This document shows positions 14,804-23,121 of a DNA stretch of 64,000 nucleotides, piece after piece. The first letter of the stretch is position 1, and every line of letters starts with the position of its first letter. The notes under the pieces are model-generated. The model saw nothing but the letters and a program-made list of their open reading frames with translations. It was not told where the DNA came from and did no database searches. A program made the translations under genes and the position numbers. Source of the DNA: JAEUKH01 sp964447205 (lineage in GTDB: Bacteria > Myxococcota_A > Polyangia > Polyangiales > Ga0077539); contig CAYUSB010000024.1 of the NCBI GenBank assembly GCA_964447205.1, forward strand, positions 1-64,000, given 5' to 3'.

Positions 14804-15421
14804 CTACGGCGTCTCAGGCTCGTCGCGTTGGGCGGGCACGAAATGGCCGCCCCCGAGGATGCGGTCCTGCCCCGGCTTGAGGGCTCCGGGCCAGGCCTCG
14901 ACCGTGGCCTCGACGACCTCCAGCCCCCGGCTGTGGACCCACTCGTTGCGCTCGGCCACCCAGGCCTCGATGGCCGCCCGCACGTCGGCGTTGATCTCCC
15001 GCGGATCGACCGGGTCCATGTGCGCGTAGCCCGCGGTCTTCGACCAGCGCACCCGCAGGATGCGGTTGGGGTCGGCCGTGCGCATGGCCTCGAGGTGGGC
15101 CCGGGCCTCCTCCTGCTCGCGGCGCGACTCCTCCTCGATCTGCTGGGCCCGGGCGAGGGCGTCCTGGGCGTCGAGGACGAGGATCCGGGCCTTCTCGGCG
15201 GCGTCGGCCGGGCGCACGAGGGGCCGCAGCCGGTCGTGCACCTCGGGGCCCTCCTGGTCGGTCTTGAGCCCAAGAACCTCCATCATCGCGGGGCGGTGGA
15301 TGAGCCAGTCGGCCACGTCCTCCTCGCGCTCGAACGACGCGATGAGGTACTCGCCAGACTCCAGGTTGCGCAGTCGCAGGTCGAAATGTGCCATTGGGGG
15401 TGCCCGCGAGGGTGCACCCAT
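14804..15421 (-). CDS. Hypothetical cytoplasmic protein
   Basis: Soluble protein of about 205 aa. The likely true N-terminus is MAHFDLRLRNLESGEYLIAS at 15394; an upstream ATG at 15421 has a GGAGG too close to be decisive. The first 60 residues resemble a small alpha/beta domain. Residues about 75-125 form a charged helix, probably a coiled coil (QQIEEESRREQEEARAHLEAM). The C-terminal half has WSKTAGYAHMDPVDPREINA. Family not recognised. Confidence 0.75.
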   Translation of the reverse strand: MGAPSRAPPMAHFDLRLRNLESGEYLIASFEREEDVADWLIHRPAMMEVLGLKTDQEGPEVHDRLRPLVRPADAAEKARILVLDAQDALARAQQIEEESRREQEEARAHLEAMRTADPNRILRVRWSKTAGYAHMDPVDPREINADVRAAIEAWVAERNEWVHSRGLEVVEATVEAWPGALKPGQDRILGGGHFVPAQRDEPETP

Positions 15422-15452
15422 TGGCCTCCGCGACGCAACGGGCCGCAGCGCT

Positions 15453-16022
15453 TCATCCGCCCGCGAGGAAGTTGGCCACCAGCCGCGGCCCCTCCGGGGT
15501 CAGCACCGACTCGGGGTGAAACTGAACCCCCACCACGGGTCGGTCGCGGGCCCGCAGCCCCATCAGCACCCCGTCGTCGGTCCAGGCGGTGGCTTCCAGG
15601 CCCGCGGGCAGGGTCGCGGCCTCAACCACCAGGGAGTGATACCGCCCCGCCCAGAAGGGCCGCGGGAGGCCCGCGAAGACCCCCTCCCCCGTGTGCACGA
15701 TGGCCGAGGCCCGACCGTGCACGGGCGCCTCTCCGCGGATCACCCGGGCCCCGTACAGGGCCCCGAGGCACTGATGCCCGAGGCACACCCCCAGGGTGGG
15801 GACTTGCACCCGGCCGAGAAGCTCCAGGCTCACCCCGGCCCGGGTGGGGTCGCCGGGGCCCGGAGAGATCACCACGTGGGAGGGCCTCCATCCCAGCAAG
15901 GTGTCGGCCGAGTGGGCGTCGTGGAGGACCACCCGGACGTCGGTTCCGGGGCCTCCGACCGACCGCAGGAGCTGGACGAGGTTGAAGGTGAACGAGTCGT
16001 AGTTGTCGACGACGAGGATCAA
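15453..16022 (-). CDS. Anthranilate/aminodeoxychorismate synthase glutamine amidotransferase subunit
   Basis: Class I glutamine amidotransferase of 189 aa (TrpG/PabA type). The start is a TTG giving MILVVDNYDSFTFNLVQLL. The catalytic triad is visible: Cys in GVCLGHQCLG, then His and Glu in VQFHPESVLTPEG; the oxyanion motif is SPGPGDP. It would release ammonia from glutamine for chorismate amination. No TrpE/PabB partner lies nearby. Instead it follows jag by 22 nt at the end of the rpmH-yidC operon, so the partner must be encoded elsewhere. Confidence 0.93.
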   Translation of the reverse strand: MILVVDNYDSFTFNLVQLLRSVGGPGTDVRVVLHDAHSADTLLGWRPSHVVISPGPGDPTRAGVSLELLGRVQVPTLGVCLGHQCLGALYGARVIRGEAPVHGRASAIVHTGEGVFAGLPRPFWAGRYHSLVVEAATLPAGLEATAWTDDGVLMGLRARDRPVVGVQFHPESVLTPEGPRLVANFLAGG

Positions 16023-16044
16023 GGCCGCGGGCCGCGAGGCGGGC

Positions 16045-16542
16045 TCAGGCGGTGGGGGCGGGCATCGGAATGATCTGGATGCGGCGCTCTTCGCCTTCGC
16101 CCTCGGAGCGGGTCGAGACCCCCGTGAAGCGGGCGAGGGCCATGTGGATGACCCGGCGCTCGCGGGGGGGCAGAGGCTCCATCACGATGACCTTGCCCTC
16201 GGTGACGCAGCGTCGCCCGAGCTGCTCGGCCATGGTGGTGAGCTGTCGGGCCCGCCGGGCCCGGTACCCGTCGGCGTCGACGGTGAGGGAGACCCGGTCG
16301 CCGTCGAGCTCGCGGGAGGCCACCCGGTTGCACAGGAGCTGGAGGGCGTCGAGGGTCGAGCCCTTCTTGCCCACCACCGAGGCGGCGTCGCGGCCCTCGA
16401 TCTCAAGGACGGTCTCGCCGTCGTCTTCGCGGGTGCGTACGGTGGCCGTCAGGCCCATCCGCACGAGGGCCTCGGAGAGGTAGTCGACCGCGGCGTCGAC
16501 GGCCCGGGGGTCGACGGGGCGACGGGGTTCAGTCGTTGCCAC
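16045..16542 (-). CDS. khpB: Jag/KhpB RNA-binding protein (KH-R3H)
   Basis: Protein of 165 aa with a GTG start. A KH domain (VVGKKGSTLDALQLLCNRVA, with the GxxG loop as GKKG) is followed by an R3H domain (LPPRERRVIHMALARFTGV). It lacks the N-terminal Jag_N domain of Firmicutes homologues. Jag/KhpB binds RNA and is linked to cell-envelope growth. It overlaps the end of yidC by 14 nt within the operon. Confidence 0.93.
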   Translation of the reverse strand: MATTEPRRPVDPRAVDAAVDYLSEALVRMGLTATVRTREDDGETVLEIEGRDAASVVGKKGSTLDALQLLCNRVASRELDGDRVSLTVDADGYRARRARQLTTMAEQLGRRCVTEGKVIVMEPLPPRERRVIHMALARFTGVSTRSEGEGEERRIQIIPMPAPTA

Positions 16543-18241
16543 GGCCGCCTCCAGACGTGACGGGGCGCACGACGATGGCCTGGCCGCCGCCGGTGCCCGA
16601 GCCCTCGGTCTTCATCTTGTCCATCTGGGCCTTCGTATACCACTGCTGCAGGATGCCGAGAAGGCTGTTGATCAGCATGTACAGGGCCAGTCCCGCGGGC
16701 AGAAAGAGCGAGATCCCCGTGAGGAACAGGGGGAAGAAATAGGTCATCATCTTCGCCTGGGTGGGATCCATCCCCTGGGGGGGCATGATCTTTTGCTGGA
16801 CGAACATGATGGCCCCGAGGATGAGGGGCAGGACGTAGTACGGGTCGGGCGAGGACAGGTCGCGGATCCAGCCGAAGAACGGGGCGTGGAAGAGCTCGAC
16901 CGAGGTCTGCAGGCTCGTGTAGAGGGCCCACCAGATGGGGAGCTGGGCGAGCTGCGGCAGGCAGCCCGAGAGGGGGTTGATCCCGCTCTTTTTGTACAGC
17001 TCCATGGTGGCCAGGGTCTTGGCCTCGTTGTTGTCGGCGAACTTCCTGTTGATCTCGTCGATCTCGGGCTTGACCTTCTGCATCATGGCCATCGAGCGCA
17101 TGCTCTTGGCCAGCAGGGGCAGGAGGGCCACCCGGATGCAGAGGGTGAGCAGGATGATGGCGAGGCCCCAGTTGCCGACGATCCCGTGGAGGAAGCGCAA
17201 AAAGCGCACCAGCTGCCGGGCGATGAAGCTGAAGAACCCGAGGTTGACGGTGTCCTTGAGGCGCCCGTCGTCGATGGCCCGGGCGAGGACCCCTTCGTCC
17301 TTGGGGCCGAAGTAGGCGCTGGCGGCGAAGGTGGTGGACTCGCCCTGGGCGAGGGTGGACCGCGGCCAGTTGAGGGCCCCGGCGTACACCGACCCGACCG
17401 CGTTTTCAGAGTTGGGGCGGTCTTCGGCGAAGAGCCGACACCGGACCTCGGCGTTGCCGTGGGGCACGAGGGCCGACACGAAATACAGGTTGCCCACTGC
17501 CACGAAGCGGGCGTTGCCGGGGAAGAGCTGGTCGCCGCGGCGGGCCAGGAGGTCGTCGCGCTCTTTGCGGTAGAGCTCGCCGTGGTGGCACATCCCCTCG
17601 GAGAGCTGCCAGGGCCTCTGGAAGAACTTGCCCGACTCCTCGGCCCGGGTGGCCCAGTGGTACAGGGGCAGGGAGTGCTCGACCGTGACCGGGGCCCCGC
17701 GGTTGGTCACCCGGGTCTCGACCCGCATGAGGAAGGGACGCTCTCCGCGGTACGTGCGAACCACCTCCAGGCCGTCGCCCTGCCAGGTGAGGGAGACCTC
17801 ACGGTCGTTGACCTGACGTCCCTCGAAGTCGGGGTAGTCGGGCATGACCGAGGCCTCCCCGCGGCGCAGCCGGAGCTGGACCCGCAGGGGCAGAAGCTCT
17901 TCCCGATAGGTGGTGGCGAGGTTGAGGCGCCGGTCGGGGTTGGGCTGGTTGGTGCGGGGGTCGAGGTGGGGTTGGGCGTAGGCAAACTGCGGGGCGGTCA
18001 TCCACAGGTCGCGCACGGCGGCCGAGCGCGTGGTGACCTCGGCCTCGAGGCCCCCCACGGGACCGGAGGAGGGCGTGCGGACCGTGAAGGTGCGCTCGGT
18101 CGACCGGCCCTGCGCGGTGGCAGGAGGGTTTTCCTGGGCGAGGCGACCGACGTTGGGGTGGTCGGGCTTGCGCAGGACCACGAAGTAGACGAGGGCCGCG
18201 CCCACCAGGGCGAAGAGGGCATACCGCAGGGTGTTGTTCAT
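16529..18241 (-). CDS. yidC: Membrane protein insertase YidC
   Basis: Protein of 570 aa of the Gram-negative type. TM1 is LRYALFALVGAALVYFVVL. A large periplasmic P1 beta domain covers about residues 60-320. The conserved five-TM insertase core follows (GNWGLAIILLTLCIRVALLP, then KYKKSG-like ELYKKSGINPLSGCLPQLAQ and PAGLALYMLINSLLGILQQW). It inserts proteins into the inner membrane with or without SecYEG. The ATG at 18241 overlaps the end of yidD by 4 nt, implying coupled translation. Confidence 0.97.
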   Translation of the reverse strand: MNNTLRYALFALVGAALVYFVVLRKPDHPNVGRLAQENPPATAQGRSTERTFTVRTPSSGPVGGLEAEVTTRSAAVRDLWMTAPQFAYAQPHLDPRTNQPNPDRRLNLATTYREELLPLRVQLRLRRGEASVMPDYPDFEGRQVNDREVSLTWQGDGLEVVRTYRGERPFLMRVETRVTNRGAPVTVEHSLPLYHWATRAEESGKFFQRPWQLSEGMCHHGELYRKERDDLLARRGDQLFPGNARFVAVGNLYFVSALVPHGNAEVRCRLFAEDRPNSENAVGSVYAGALNWPRSTLAQGESTTFAASAYFGPKDEGVLARAIDDGRLKDTVNLGFFSFIARQLVRFLRFLHGIVGNWGLAIILLTLCIRVALLPLLAKSMRSMAMMQKVKPEIDEINRKFADNNEAKTLATMELYKKSGINPLSGCLPQLAQLPIWWALYTSLQTSVELFHAPFFGWIRDLSSPDPYYVLPLILGAIMFVQQKIMPPQGMDPTQAKMMTYFFPLFLTGISLFLPAGLALYMLINSLLGILQQWYTKAQMDKMKTEGSGTGGGQAIVVRPVTSGGGRGND

Positions 18242-18513
18242 CGAGCACGGTCCCCCCGAGGCGGGCCGGGCAGGGCGGTCGCGTCGGGCAAGGGGGCAAT
18301 GGGGGGCGGAGGGTCGTACCCTCCCGGATGGAAGGGGTGACAGCGACCGAGGCGCTTGAGGGTCAACCACGAGCCGCGCAGGGCCCCGTGGCACTCGATG
18401 CACGCCGTGGCATACCGCGAGCAGGAGGGCTCAAAACGGCACACGTTGCCGAGCCACGGCGAGATCGCCGCGCGGTAGAACCGCAGGAGCCAAAGGAGGA
18501 CAGCGCGTATCAT
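18238..18513 (-). CDS. yidD: Membrane protein insertion efficiency factor YidD
   Basis: Small protein of 91 aa with the family signature RFYRAAISPWLGNVCRFEPS, CSRYATACIECHGA and a GRCHPFHPGGYDPPP ending. YidD is a membrane-peripheral helper of YidC. The ATG at 18513 is set by the conserved N-terminus MIRAVLLWLLRFYR and overlaps rnpA by 4 nt. Confidence 0.95.
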   Translation of the reverse strand: MIRAVLLWLLRFYRAAISPWLGNVCRFEPSCSRYATACIECHGALRGSWLTLKRLGRCHPFHPGGYDPPPPIAPLPDATALPGPPRGDRAR

Positions 18514-18890
18514 GGAGGGGGGGTCTCGTGCGGGCCGCGGGCAGCCTTGGGCCGACGACGAGACAATGCGGCGGCGATCTCGTCGCGCAAGGCCTCGGAA
18601 GTAAGGGCCGCGATGCCCTCCCGCGCAACAATCACCACATCGCACCCCACGGGGAACAACTCCCGATGCAGGCGGAAATATTCCCGCATCACCCGCCGGA
18701 AGCGGTTGCGGTGCACGGCGTTGCCGGCCTTGCGGCTCGTGACGAGCCCGAGCCGGGCGGGGGCCTCGTCGCCGCGGGGCCGCACCGACGCGAACAGATG
18801 CCCCGCGTGGAGCTTGCGCCCCTCCCGCTGGACCGCGAGGAACTCCTCGCGTCGCAGGAGGCGCTGAGACTTGTCAAACGTGTGGCCCAT
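18510..18890 (-). CDS. rnpA: Ribonuclease P protein component
   Basis: Protein of 126 aa. The FDKSQRLLRREEFLAVQREG start and the RNR box (GNAVHRNRFRRVMREYFRL) are typical of the protein subunit of RNase P, which matures tRNA 5' ends. It has a slightly extended Pro-rich C-terminus (AARGPHETPPP). It lies in the conserved order rpmH-rnpA-yidD-yidC. Confidence 0.96.
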   Translation of the reverse strand: MGHTFDKSQRLLRREEFLAVQREGRKLHAGHLFASVRPRGDEAPARLGLVTSRKAGNAVHRNRFRRVMREYFRLHRELFPVGCDVVIVAREGIAALTSEALRDEIAAALSRRRPKAARGPHETPPP

Positions 18891-18938
18891 ACGGTCTCCG
18901 GCGCCCGTCGGGCCCCGGCGCCGTCGTCGGGGCAGCGG

Positions 18939-19088
18939 TCACTTCTTGTAGGCGGTGACCGAGAGCCGCGAACGGCCCTTGGCCCGGCGATTCTTGAGCA
19001 CCGTGCGTCCGCCGGGGGTCGCCATCCGGGCCCGGAAGCCGTGGGTGCGAAGACGGTGGATACGGCTGGGTTGGTACGTGCGCTTCAC
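18939..19088 (-). CDS. rpmH: 50S ribosomal protein L34
   Basis: Protein of 49 aa, MKRTYQPSRIHRLRTHGFRA, then GGRTVLKNRRAKGR, the full L34 pattern. The start codon is GTG with an AGGAGG ribosome site 5-10 nt upstream. It is the first gene of the rpmH-rnpA-yidD-yidC-jag operon. dnaA, the usual neighbour, is not adjacent. Confidence 0.96.
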   Translation of the reverse strand: MKRTYQPSRIHRLRTHGFRARMATPGGRTVLKNRRAKGRSRLSVTAYKK

Positions 19089-19115
19089 GGGGATCCTCCT
19101 CGAACTGGGGCGCGG

Positions 19116-19144
19116 AAACAACCACGCCCCCCGCCCCCTGTCAA
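19116..19144 (-). promoter_or_regulatory. Possible promoter of the rpmH operon
   Basis: A perfect TTGACA at 19144-19139 (minus strand) sits 17 nt from TTGTTT, a poor -10 box, about 28 nt before the rpmH GTG. The position fits a housekeeping promoter; the weak -10 keeps this tentative. Confidence 0.35.
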
Positions 19145-19335
19145 GCCGCCCGAGGGCCCTTCGTCTCGCCTTCGGTCCAGTCTCTCGGGCCCGCCGAGCC
19201 CTCCGGCCACCCGCCGCACCCCGGGATGGCCCAGCACCCACTGCCCGCGGAGCTCCTCCGCGCCGAGGGCCTCGGGGCGGTCGTCGCCTACGGCCCCGCC
19301 GAGCGCGGCCACGAGGATCCCCCAGCCCAGGGCCC

Positions 19336-20043
19336 TCACCGCGCCCCCTCCCGGGTCTCGAGGCCCCGCAGGAGGCCGCTGTCCCGGAAGGAGAAGTACC
19401 CCTCCCGGGCCACCACGATGTGGTCGATGAGCTCCATGTCGAGGCAGCGGGCGGCCTCCCACAGGCCGCGGGTGAAGCGCAGGTCGGCCTCGCTGGGCCG
19501 GGGGTCGCCCGACGGGTGATTGTGCAAGACCACCACCCCTTCGCCCCCCTCACGCACGACCAGGGCGAAGACCTCCCGCATCCCGACGGCCACGGCGCAG
19601 GTGGGGCCCTGGGCGAGGGTTCGGGCGGCCACCACGCGCTGTCGGGCGTCGAGGACGAGGGCCTCGACCCGCTCCTCGACGGCGTCGTTGAGACGGGGAC
19701 CGTAGGCCCGCACGATGTCCGCGCTCGTGGGGCACGACAGCCCCGGCGGCAACGGGACGGCCCGCGACCGACGGCTGAGCTCGAAGGCCGCCAGGACCCG
19801 GGCGGTCCGCCGCTCGCCGAGGGTGGGGGCCAGGAGGCCAAACCCTGCCCGGGCCACGCCCCGTACGCCCCCGTGGGCGGCCAGAAGCTCCAGGGCCTCG
19901 GGGAGGGCCCCCCCGGCCTCGCGCCCGCCGCCGACGGCGAGGGCCAGGACCTCCGCGTCGCTCAGGGCGTCAAAGCCCAACCGACGCATGCGGGTGAAGG
20001 GGTGGTCGTCAGAATGCCGGGTGAGATCGTAGACGGTGCTCAT
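19336..20043 (-). CDS. radC: RadC family JAB/MPN-domain protein
   Basis: Protein of 235 aa starting MSTVYDLTRHSDDHPFTRM. An N-terminal helix-hairpin-helix-like region precedes the JAB metalloprotease-type domain with VVVLHNHPSGDPRPSEAD (the H-x-H-x7-S-x2-D zinc motif) near residues 165-185. RadC proteins were once tied to DNA repair, but their role is unsettled. The ATG at 20043 is preferred to one at 20100, which would lie in the palindromic control region. About 247 bases with no recognised gene separate it from rpmH. Confidence 0.92.
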   Translation of the reverse strand: MSTVYDLTRHSDDHPFTRMRRLGFDALSDAEVLALAVGGGREAGGALPEALELLAAHGGVRGVARAGFGLLAPTLGERRTARVLAAFELSRRSRAVPLPPGLSCPTSADIVRAYGPRLNDAVEERVEALVLDARQRVVAARTLAQGPTCAVAVGMREVFALVVREGGEGVVVLHNHPSGDPRPSEADLRFTRGLWEAARCLDMELIDHIVVAREGYFSFRDSGLLRGLETREGAR

Positions 20044-20108
20044 GACCGCCTGCCTGTTGCGCGTGGGATGCCAACGCCCACGGCCCCGGAATTCAGGCAT
20101 TTCGTGAC

Positions 20109-20162
20109 TGTCCGCTGTCCATGTGGGGTGTCCACGCCTGTCCGCGGACAGGCCGTTGGACA
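20109..20162. promoter_or_regulatory. Cluster of TGTCC/GGACA repeats with an 18-bp perfect palindrome
   Basis: Six copies of TGTCC or its complement occur in 54 bp (20109, 20116, 20129, 20139, then GGACA at 20146 and 20158). The centre is GCCTGTCCGCGGACAGGC at 20136-20153, a perfect 18-bp palindrome, flanked by an outer TGTCCA...TGGACA pair. It lies 66 bp or more upstream of the radC start and looks like a multi-site operator for radC. The regulator is unknown. Confidence 0.6.
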
Positions 20163-20175
20163 GCGACCCCGCGGC

Positions 20176-21645
20176 TCACCCCCCGAGCACCGACCGCACG
20201 AGGGCCCCGGCCTGCTCCCGCGGGATGCGCTCGGCCACCACCACCCTGCGCCCCGCCTGGGCCACCAGGGAGACCCGCCCGTCGCCCACCTCGCGGGCCG
20301 TGAGGGCCCCGGCCACCCGCACCACCGGGCGCCCGAGGTGCCTGCGCCCGAAGACCTCCACGGCCCCCGCGGCAAACTCCCGGGCCTCGGCGTCGTCGCG
20401 GGGGGTCCCCGGGTCCATCACCACGGTCCACACGAGGGCGTCCTGGCCGAGGGCCGCCCCGGGGATGGTCACCCCCCCGTCGGAGCCCTCCTGCACCGAG
20501 GCCCGGGGCACGAGGAGAAGAGCCCGATCGCCGCCCCACCCGCGGGCCGCCTCGCCCGCCCGCGCGTCCGACAGGACCGCCCGAAAAAACTCCCGGGCCC
20601 CGAACTCTCCCATCACGTCCTGGTAGGCCACCACCCACTGCCCCCGCAGGGGCTCGGGGACCTCCGCCCCGACCTCCACGGGCATCTCCCGGGCGGCGAG
20701 CTTGTCCGGGTGCATCACCTGCTCGGTGCTCTCCGGGGGGCGACGCAAGAGGGCGTCGACCTCGGGCCAGCCTGCCGCCCGGAGCCGGGCCACACACATC
20801 CGAAGCCCGGCGATGTACGGAAACAGAAGGGTCTCGCGCAGGGCCCTCGGAGCCGCCGCGAGCCGGGGCTGATCGGTGGCGGCGAGCTGCCCCTCGATCA
20901 TGCCCACCACCTCGGGGGCTGTCCCCACCGAACGCCCGCTCGGCCGCAGGGCGAACTCCAGCATGGTGGCGGTGGCGTCGCCTTCGAGCACGGCCATGGC
21001 CGCGGTCTGGGCGTCGCCCCGGCCCTGGACGTGGTGGGTAAACCGCCCGATGTCGAAATGCTGGTCTTGCAGGGCGTGGGTCAGCTCGTGGGCCATGGTC
21101 GTGGCCTGGGCCGCCTCGGGGATCCAGTCGGCGATGTACAACCGCCGGGCGTCGGGGTCGTAGAAGCCCAACACCTGCTCCTCCAGGAGGGCGTACAGGG
21201 TGGCCTCGTAGTCGAGGGTGGCCGGGATGAGCCCCAGGCGCCGCAGGAGCTGCCCCTCGCGGGCCACCTCACCCGGGCCGTACTCCTGTTGGGTGCGCGC
21301 GCGGAGCCGGGCCACGATGTCGGCCCGCCCCATGACCCCCCGGGCGATGGGGCCCCGCACGGCCAGGCCGCGGGCCCGGGCTACGTCCGCCACGATACGA
21401 TCGGCCAGGGCCCCGAGCCTGCGGGCCAGGGCGTCGTCGCGACCTGGGGCGGGGGCCGCGGGGGCCTCGACGGACCCTGCCGTGTTGGGGGCGGCGGAGG
21501 GAGCGGGAGCGGTCGGGGCCGCGGGAGCCGGGTCGGGTTGGGCCGCGGGGGCGGGGGGGCGCCGCGGGCACCCGAGGAGGCCGAGGGTCAGGGCCAGGGC
21601 CCCGGCCCATCGCGGGAGGGACACCCCGCGTCGAGGTTGTGCCAT
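20176..21645 (-). CDS. Zinc metallopeptidase-like lipoprotein (HExxH)
   Basis: Protein of 489 aa. MAQPRRGVSLPRWAGALALT leads into LGLLGC, a lipobox. A Pro/Ala-rich linker (about residues 28-70) precedes a domain with MAHELTHALQDQHFD, the HExxH zinc motif within HELTHAL, preceded by FYDPDARRLYIADWIP and followed by AVLEGDATATM, in which Glu could be the third ligand. This architecture recurs as an uncharacterised myxobacterial and actinobacterial metallopeptidase group. A periplasm-facing, lipid-anchored location is inferred. Divergent from the cNMP-binding gene. Confidence 0.85.
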   Translation of the reverse strand: MAQPRRGVSLPRWAGALALTLGLLGCPRRPPAPAAQPDPAPAAPTAPAPSAAPNTAGSVEAPAAPAPGRDDALARRLGALADRIVADVARARGLAVRGPIARGVMGRADIVARLRARTQQEYGPGEVAREGQLLRRLGLIPATLDYEATLYALLEEQVLGFYDPDARRLYIADWIPEAAQATTMAHELTHALQDQHFDIGRFTHHVQGRGDAQTAAMAVLEGDATATMLEFALRPSGRSVGTAPEVVGMIEGQLAATDQPRLAAAPRALRETLLFPYIAGLRMCVARLRAAGWPEVDALLRRPPESTEQVMHPDKLAAREMPVEVGAEVPEPLRGQWVVAYQDVMGEFGAREFFRAVLSDARAGEAARGWGGDRALLLVPRASVQEGSDGGVTIPGAALGQDALVWTVVMDPGTPRDDAEAREFAAGAVEVFGRRHLGRPVVRVAGALTAREVGDGRVSLVAQAGRRVVVAERIPREQAGALVRSVLGG

Positions 21646-21716
21646 GGTGATCGCGGGGACCGTACGCGCCCAGAGGGTCGGGCGCAAAGATGATGGTAGG
21701 GTAGCCCCCAACCCCC

Positions 21717-23105
21717 ATGGCCCGAACGCGCAAGCCTCGCCCCCTCGCTCCCACCGACGCCCTCGACCTCGCCCTCGGAGCCCTCGCCCAGAACGACCCC
21801 GAGGGCTGCTTGCGGCGCGCCATCCCCGCCCTCGACGACGAGGGAGCCGGGGCCCCGGCCCTCGACGCGGTGGCCCGGGCCGCGGTGGCCCTGGGGTCGA
21901 TGCACCTGGCCCGTACGGCCTTCACCGCCGCCGCCCGGGCCCTCGGCCTGCAGGGTCTGGGGACCCACGCCATGGCCGCGGCCGTGTCGGTGCGGCGCCT
22001 GAGCGGCAGCGACGGGGCCCTGGAGGCCGTGGCCCGGTGCCTGGCCGCCGACGCCCCGCGGACCGCGGAGGTGAGCGTCCTGCCCCCGCCCCTGGCCAGC
22101 ATCCCCGTGGGGGCCCTCGACGCCTCGATCGCCCGCGAAGACCTCCTGGCCCGGGCCCAGGCCGCCGTCGACCGGGCCCTCGGGTCTCTGCCCGCCGAGC
22201 TCCCTCCCCGGCGCCGACACCCCCTGTGGGGGGCCCTCTCCGCCGACGAGCTCGTGCGCTTCGGGCGGGTTCTTGACGTGCGCCTCGTGCCCGCGGGGAC
22301 CACCGTGATCCGCGAGGGCGAACGCGGGGGCAGCGTCTACGTCGTAGCCCGGGGGGAGGTGCGGGTGGCCCGGCAGGCCCCGAGCCTGAAGATCGTCGAC
22401 GACCCGGACGAGACCGAGGCCCGGATGTCGGCCCCGGTGGCCCTGCCCGACGACCACGAGGAGCTCGCGGTCCTTGGGGCGGAGTCGGTTCTTGGGGAGA
22501 TGGCCCTCCTCACGGCGGCCCCGCGGGCGGCGAGCGCCCAGGCCACCCGGGCCACCCTCCTGGTCGAGCTCAACCCCGAGGCCCTGGCCGCCGCGGTGTC
22601 CGACGCCCCGGCCCTGGGCGAGGCCCTGGCCGCGTGGGGGCGCCGTCGCCTCGTGAGCAACCTCCTGCGTACGGCCACGCTGCTGCGGGCGGTGCCGTCC
22701 GCGGAGCGCGAGCCCCTGGCCCGGGCCTTCGAGCCGCGGCACTACGAAGCCGGAGAGGTCGTCTTCGCCCAGGGCTCCGAGCCCCTGGGGCTCTACCTCC
22801 TGGCCTCGGGTCGGGTCGACATCCTCCGCCGCGACGACGACACCGAGACCCGGGTGGCCTCCCTCGGCCCGGGAGGCTGTGTGGGCGAGATCTCGCTCAT
22901 CTTGCGCCGCCCCACCTCGGCCACGGTGGTGGCCACCGAGCCCACCGTGGCCCTCGTCCTCGGGGCCGAGCACTTCATGGACGTGGTCCGCGGCCACCCC
23001 GCCCTCCTGGCCACCCTCTACGACCTCGCCGTCCAGCGGTCCGAGGAGCTCACCTCGGTCCTCGAGGCCGACGCCGAAGCCGCCGACGACCTCGTCCTCC
23101 TCTGA
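21717..23105 (+). CDS. Double cyclic-nucleotide-binding-domain protein
   Basis: Soluble protein of 462 aa. An Ala-rich helical N-terminal region (about 1-175) may be a TPR-like domain. Two cNMP-binding domains follow. The first, about 180-305, contains IREGERGGSVYVVARGEVRV and VLGEMALLTAAPRAASAQA; the second, about 325-440, contains FAQGSEPLGLYLLASGRVDI and CVGEISLILRRPTSATVVA. The phosphate-binding cassette (GE-(M/I)-(A/S)-L-(L/I)-x5-R) is intact in both, as in CRP/PKA-R folds. No HTH or kinase domain is visible, so it may be a regulatory or scaffold protein. Confidence 0.88.
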   Translation: MARTRKPRPLAPTDALDLALGALAQNDPEGCLRRAIPALDDEGAGAPALDAVARAAVALGSMHLARTAFTAAARALGLQGLGTHAMAAAVSVRRLSGSDGALEAVARCLAADAPRTAEVSVLPPPLASIPVGALDASIAREDLLARAQAAVDRALGSLPAELPPRRRHPLWGALSADELVRFGRVLDVRLVPAGTTVIREGERGGSVYVVARGEVRVARQAPSLKIVDDPDETEARMSAPVALPDDHEELAVLGAESVLGEMALLTAAPRAASAQATRATLLVELNPEALAAAVSDAPALGEALAAWGRRRLVSNLLRTATLLRAVPSAEREPLARAFEPRHYEAGEVVFAQGSEPLGLYLLASGRVDILRRDDDTETRVASLGPGGCVGEISLILRRPTSATVVATEPTVALVLGAEHFMDVVRGHPALLATLYDLAVQRSEELTSVLEADAEAADDLVLL

Positions 23106-23121
23106 TCTCGCGGGGTGGGGC

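Noticed and set aside
19089..19335. Possible small gene between rpmH and radC
   Set aside because: A GTG-started frame exists, but the encoded peptide has no recognisable composition or conservation clue; it is more likely leader DNA for rpmH.
16000..20100. Replication origin next to rpmH-rnpA
   Set aside because: dnaA, dnaN and clusters of TTATCCACA-type boxes are absent. The TGTCC array upstream of radC does not match DnaA boxes.
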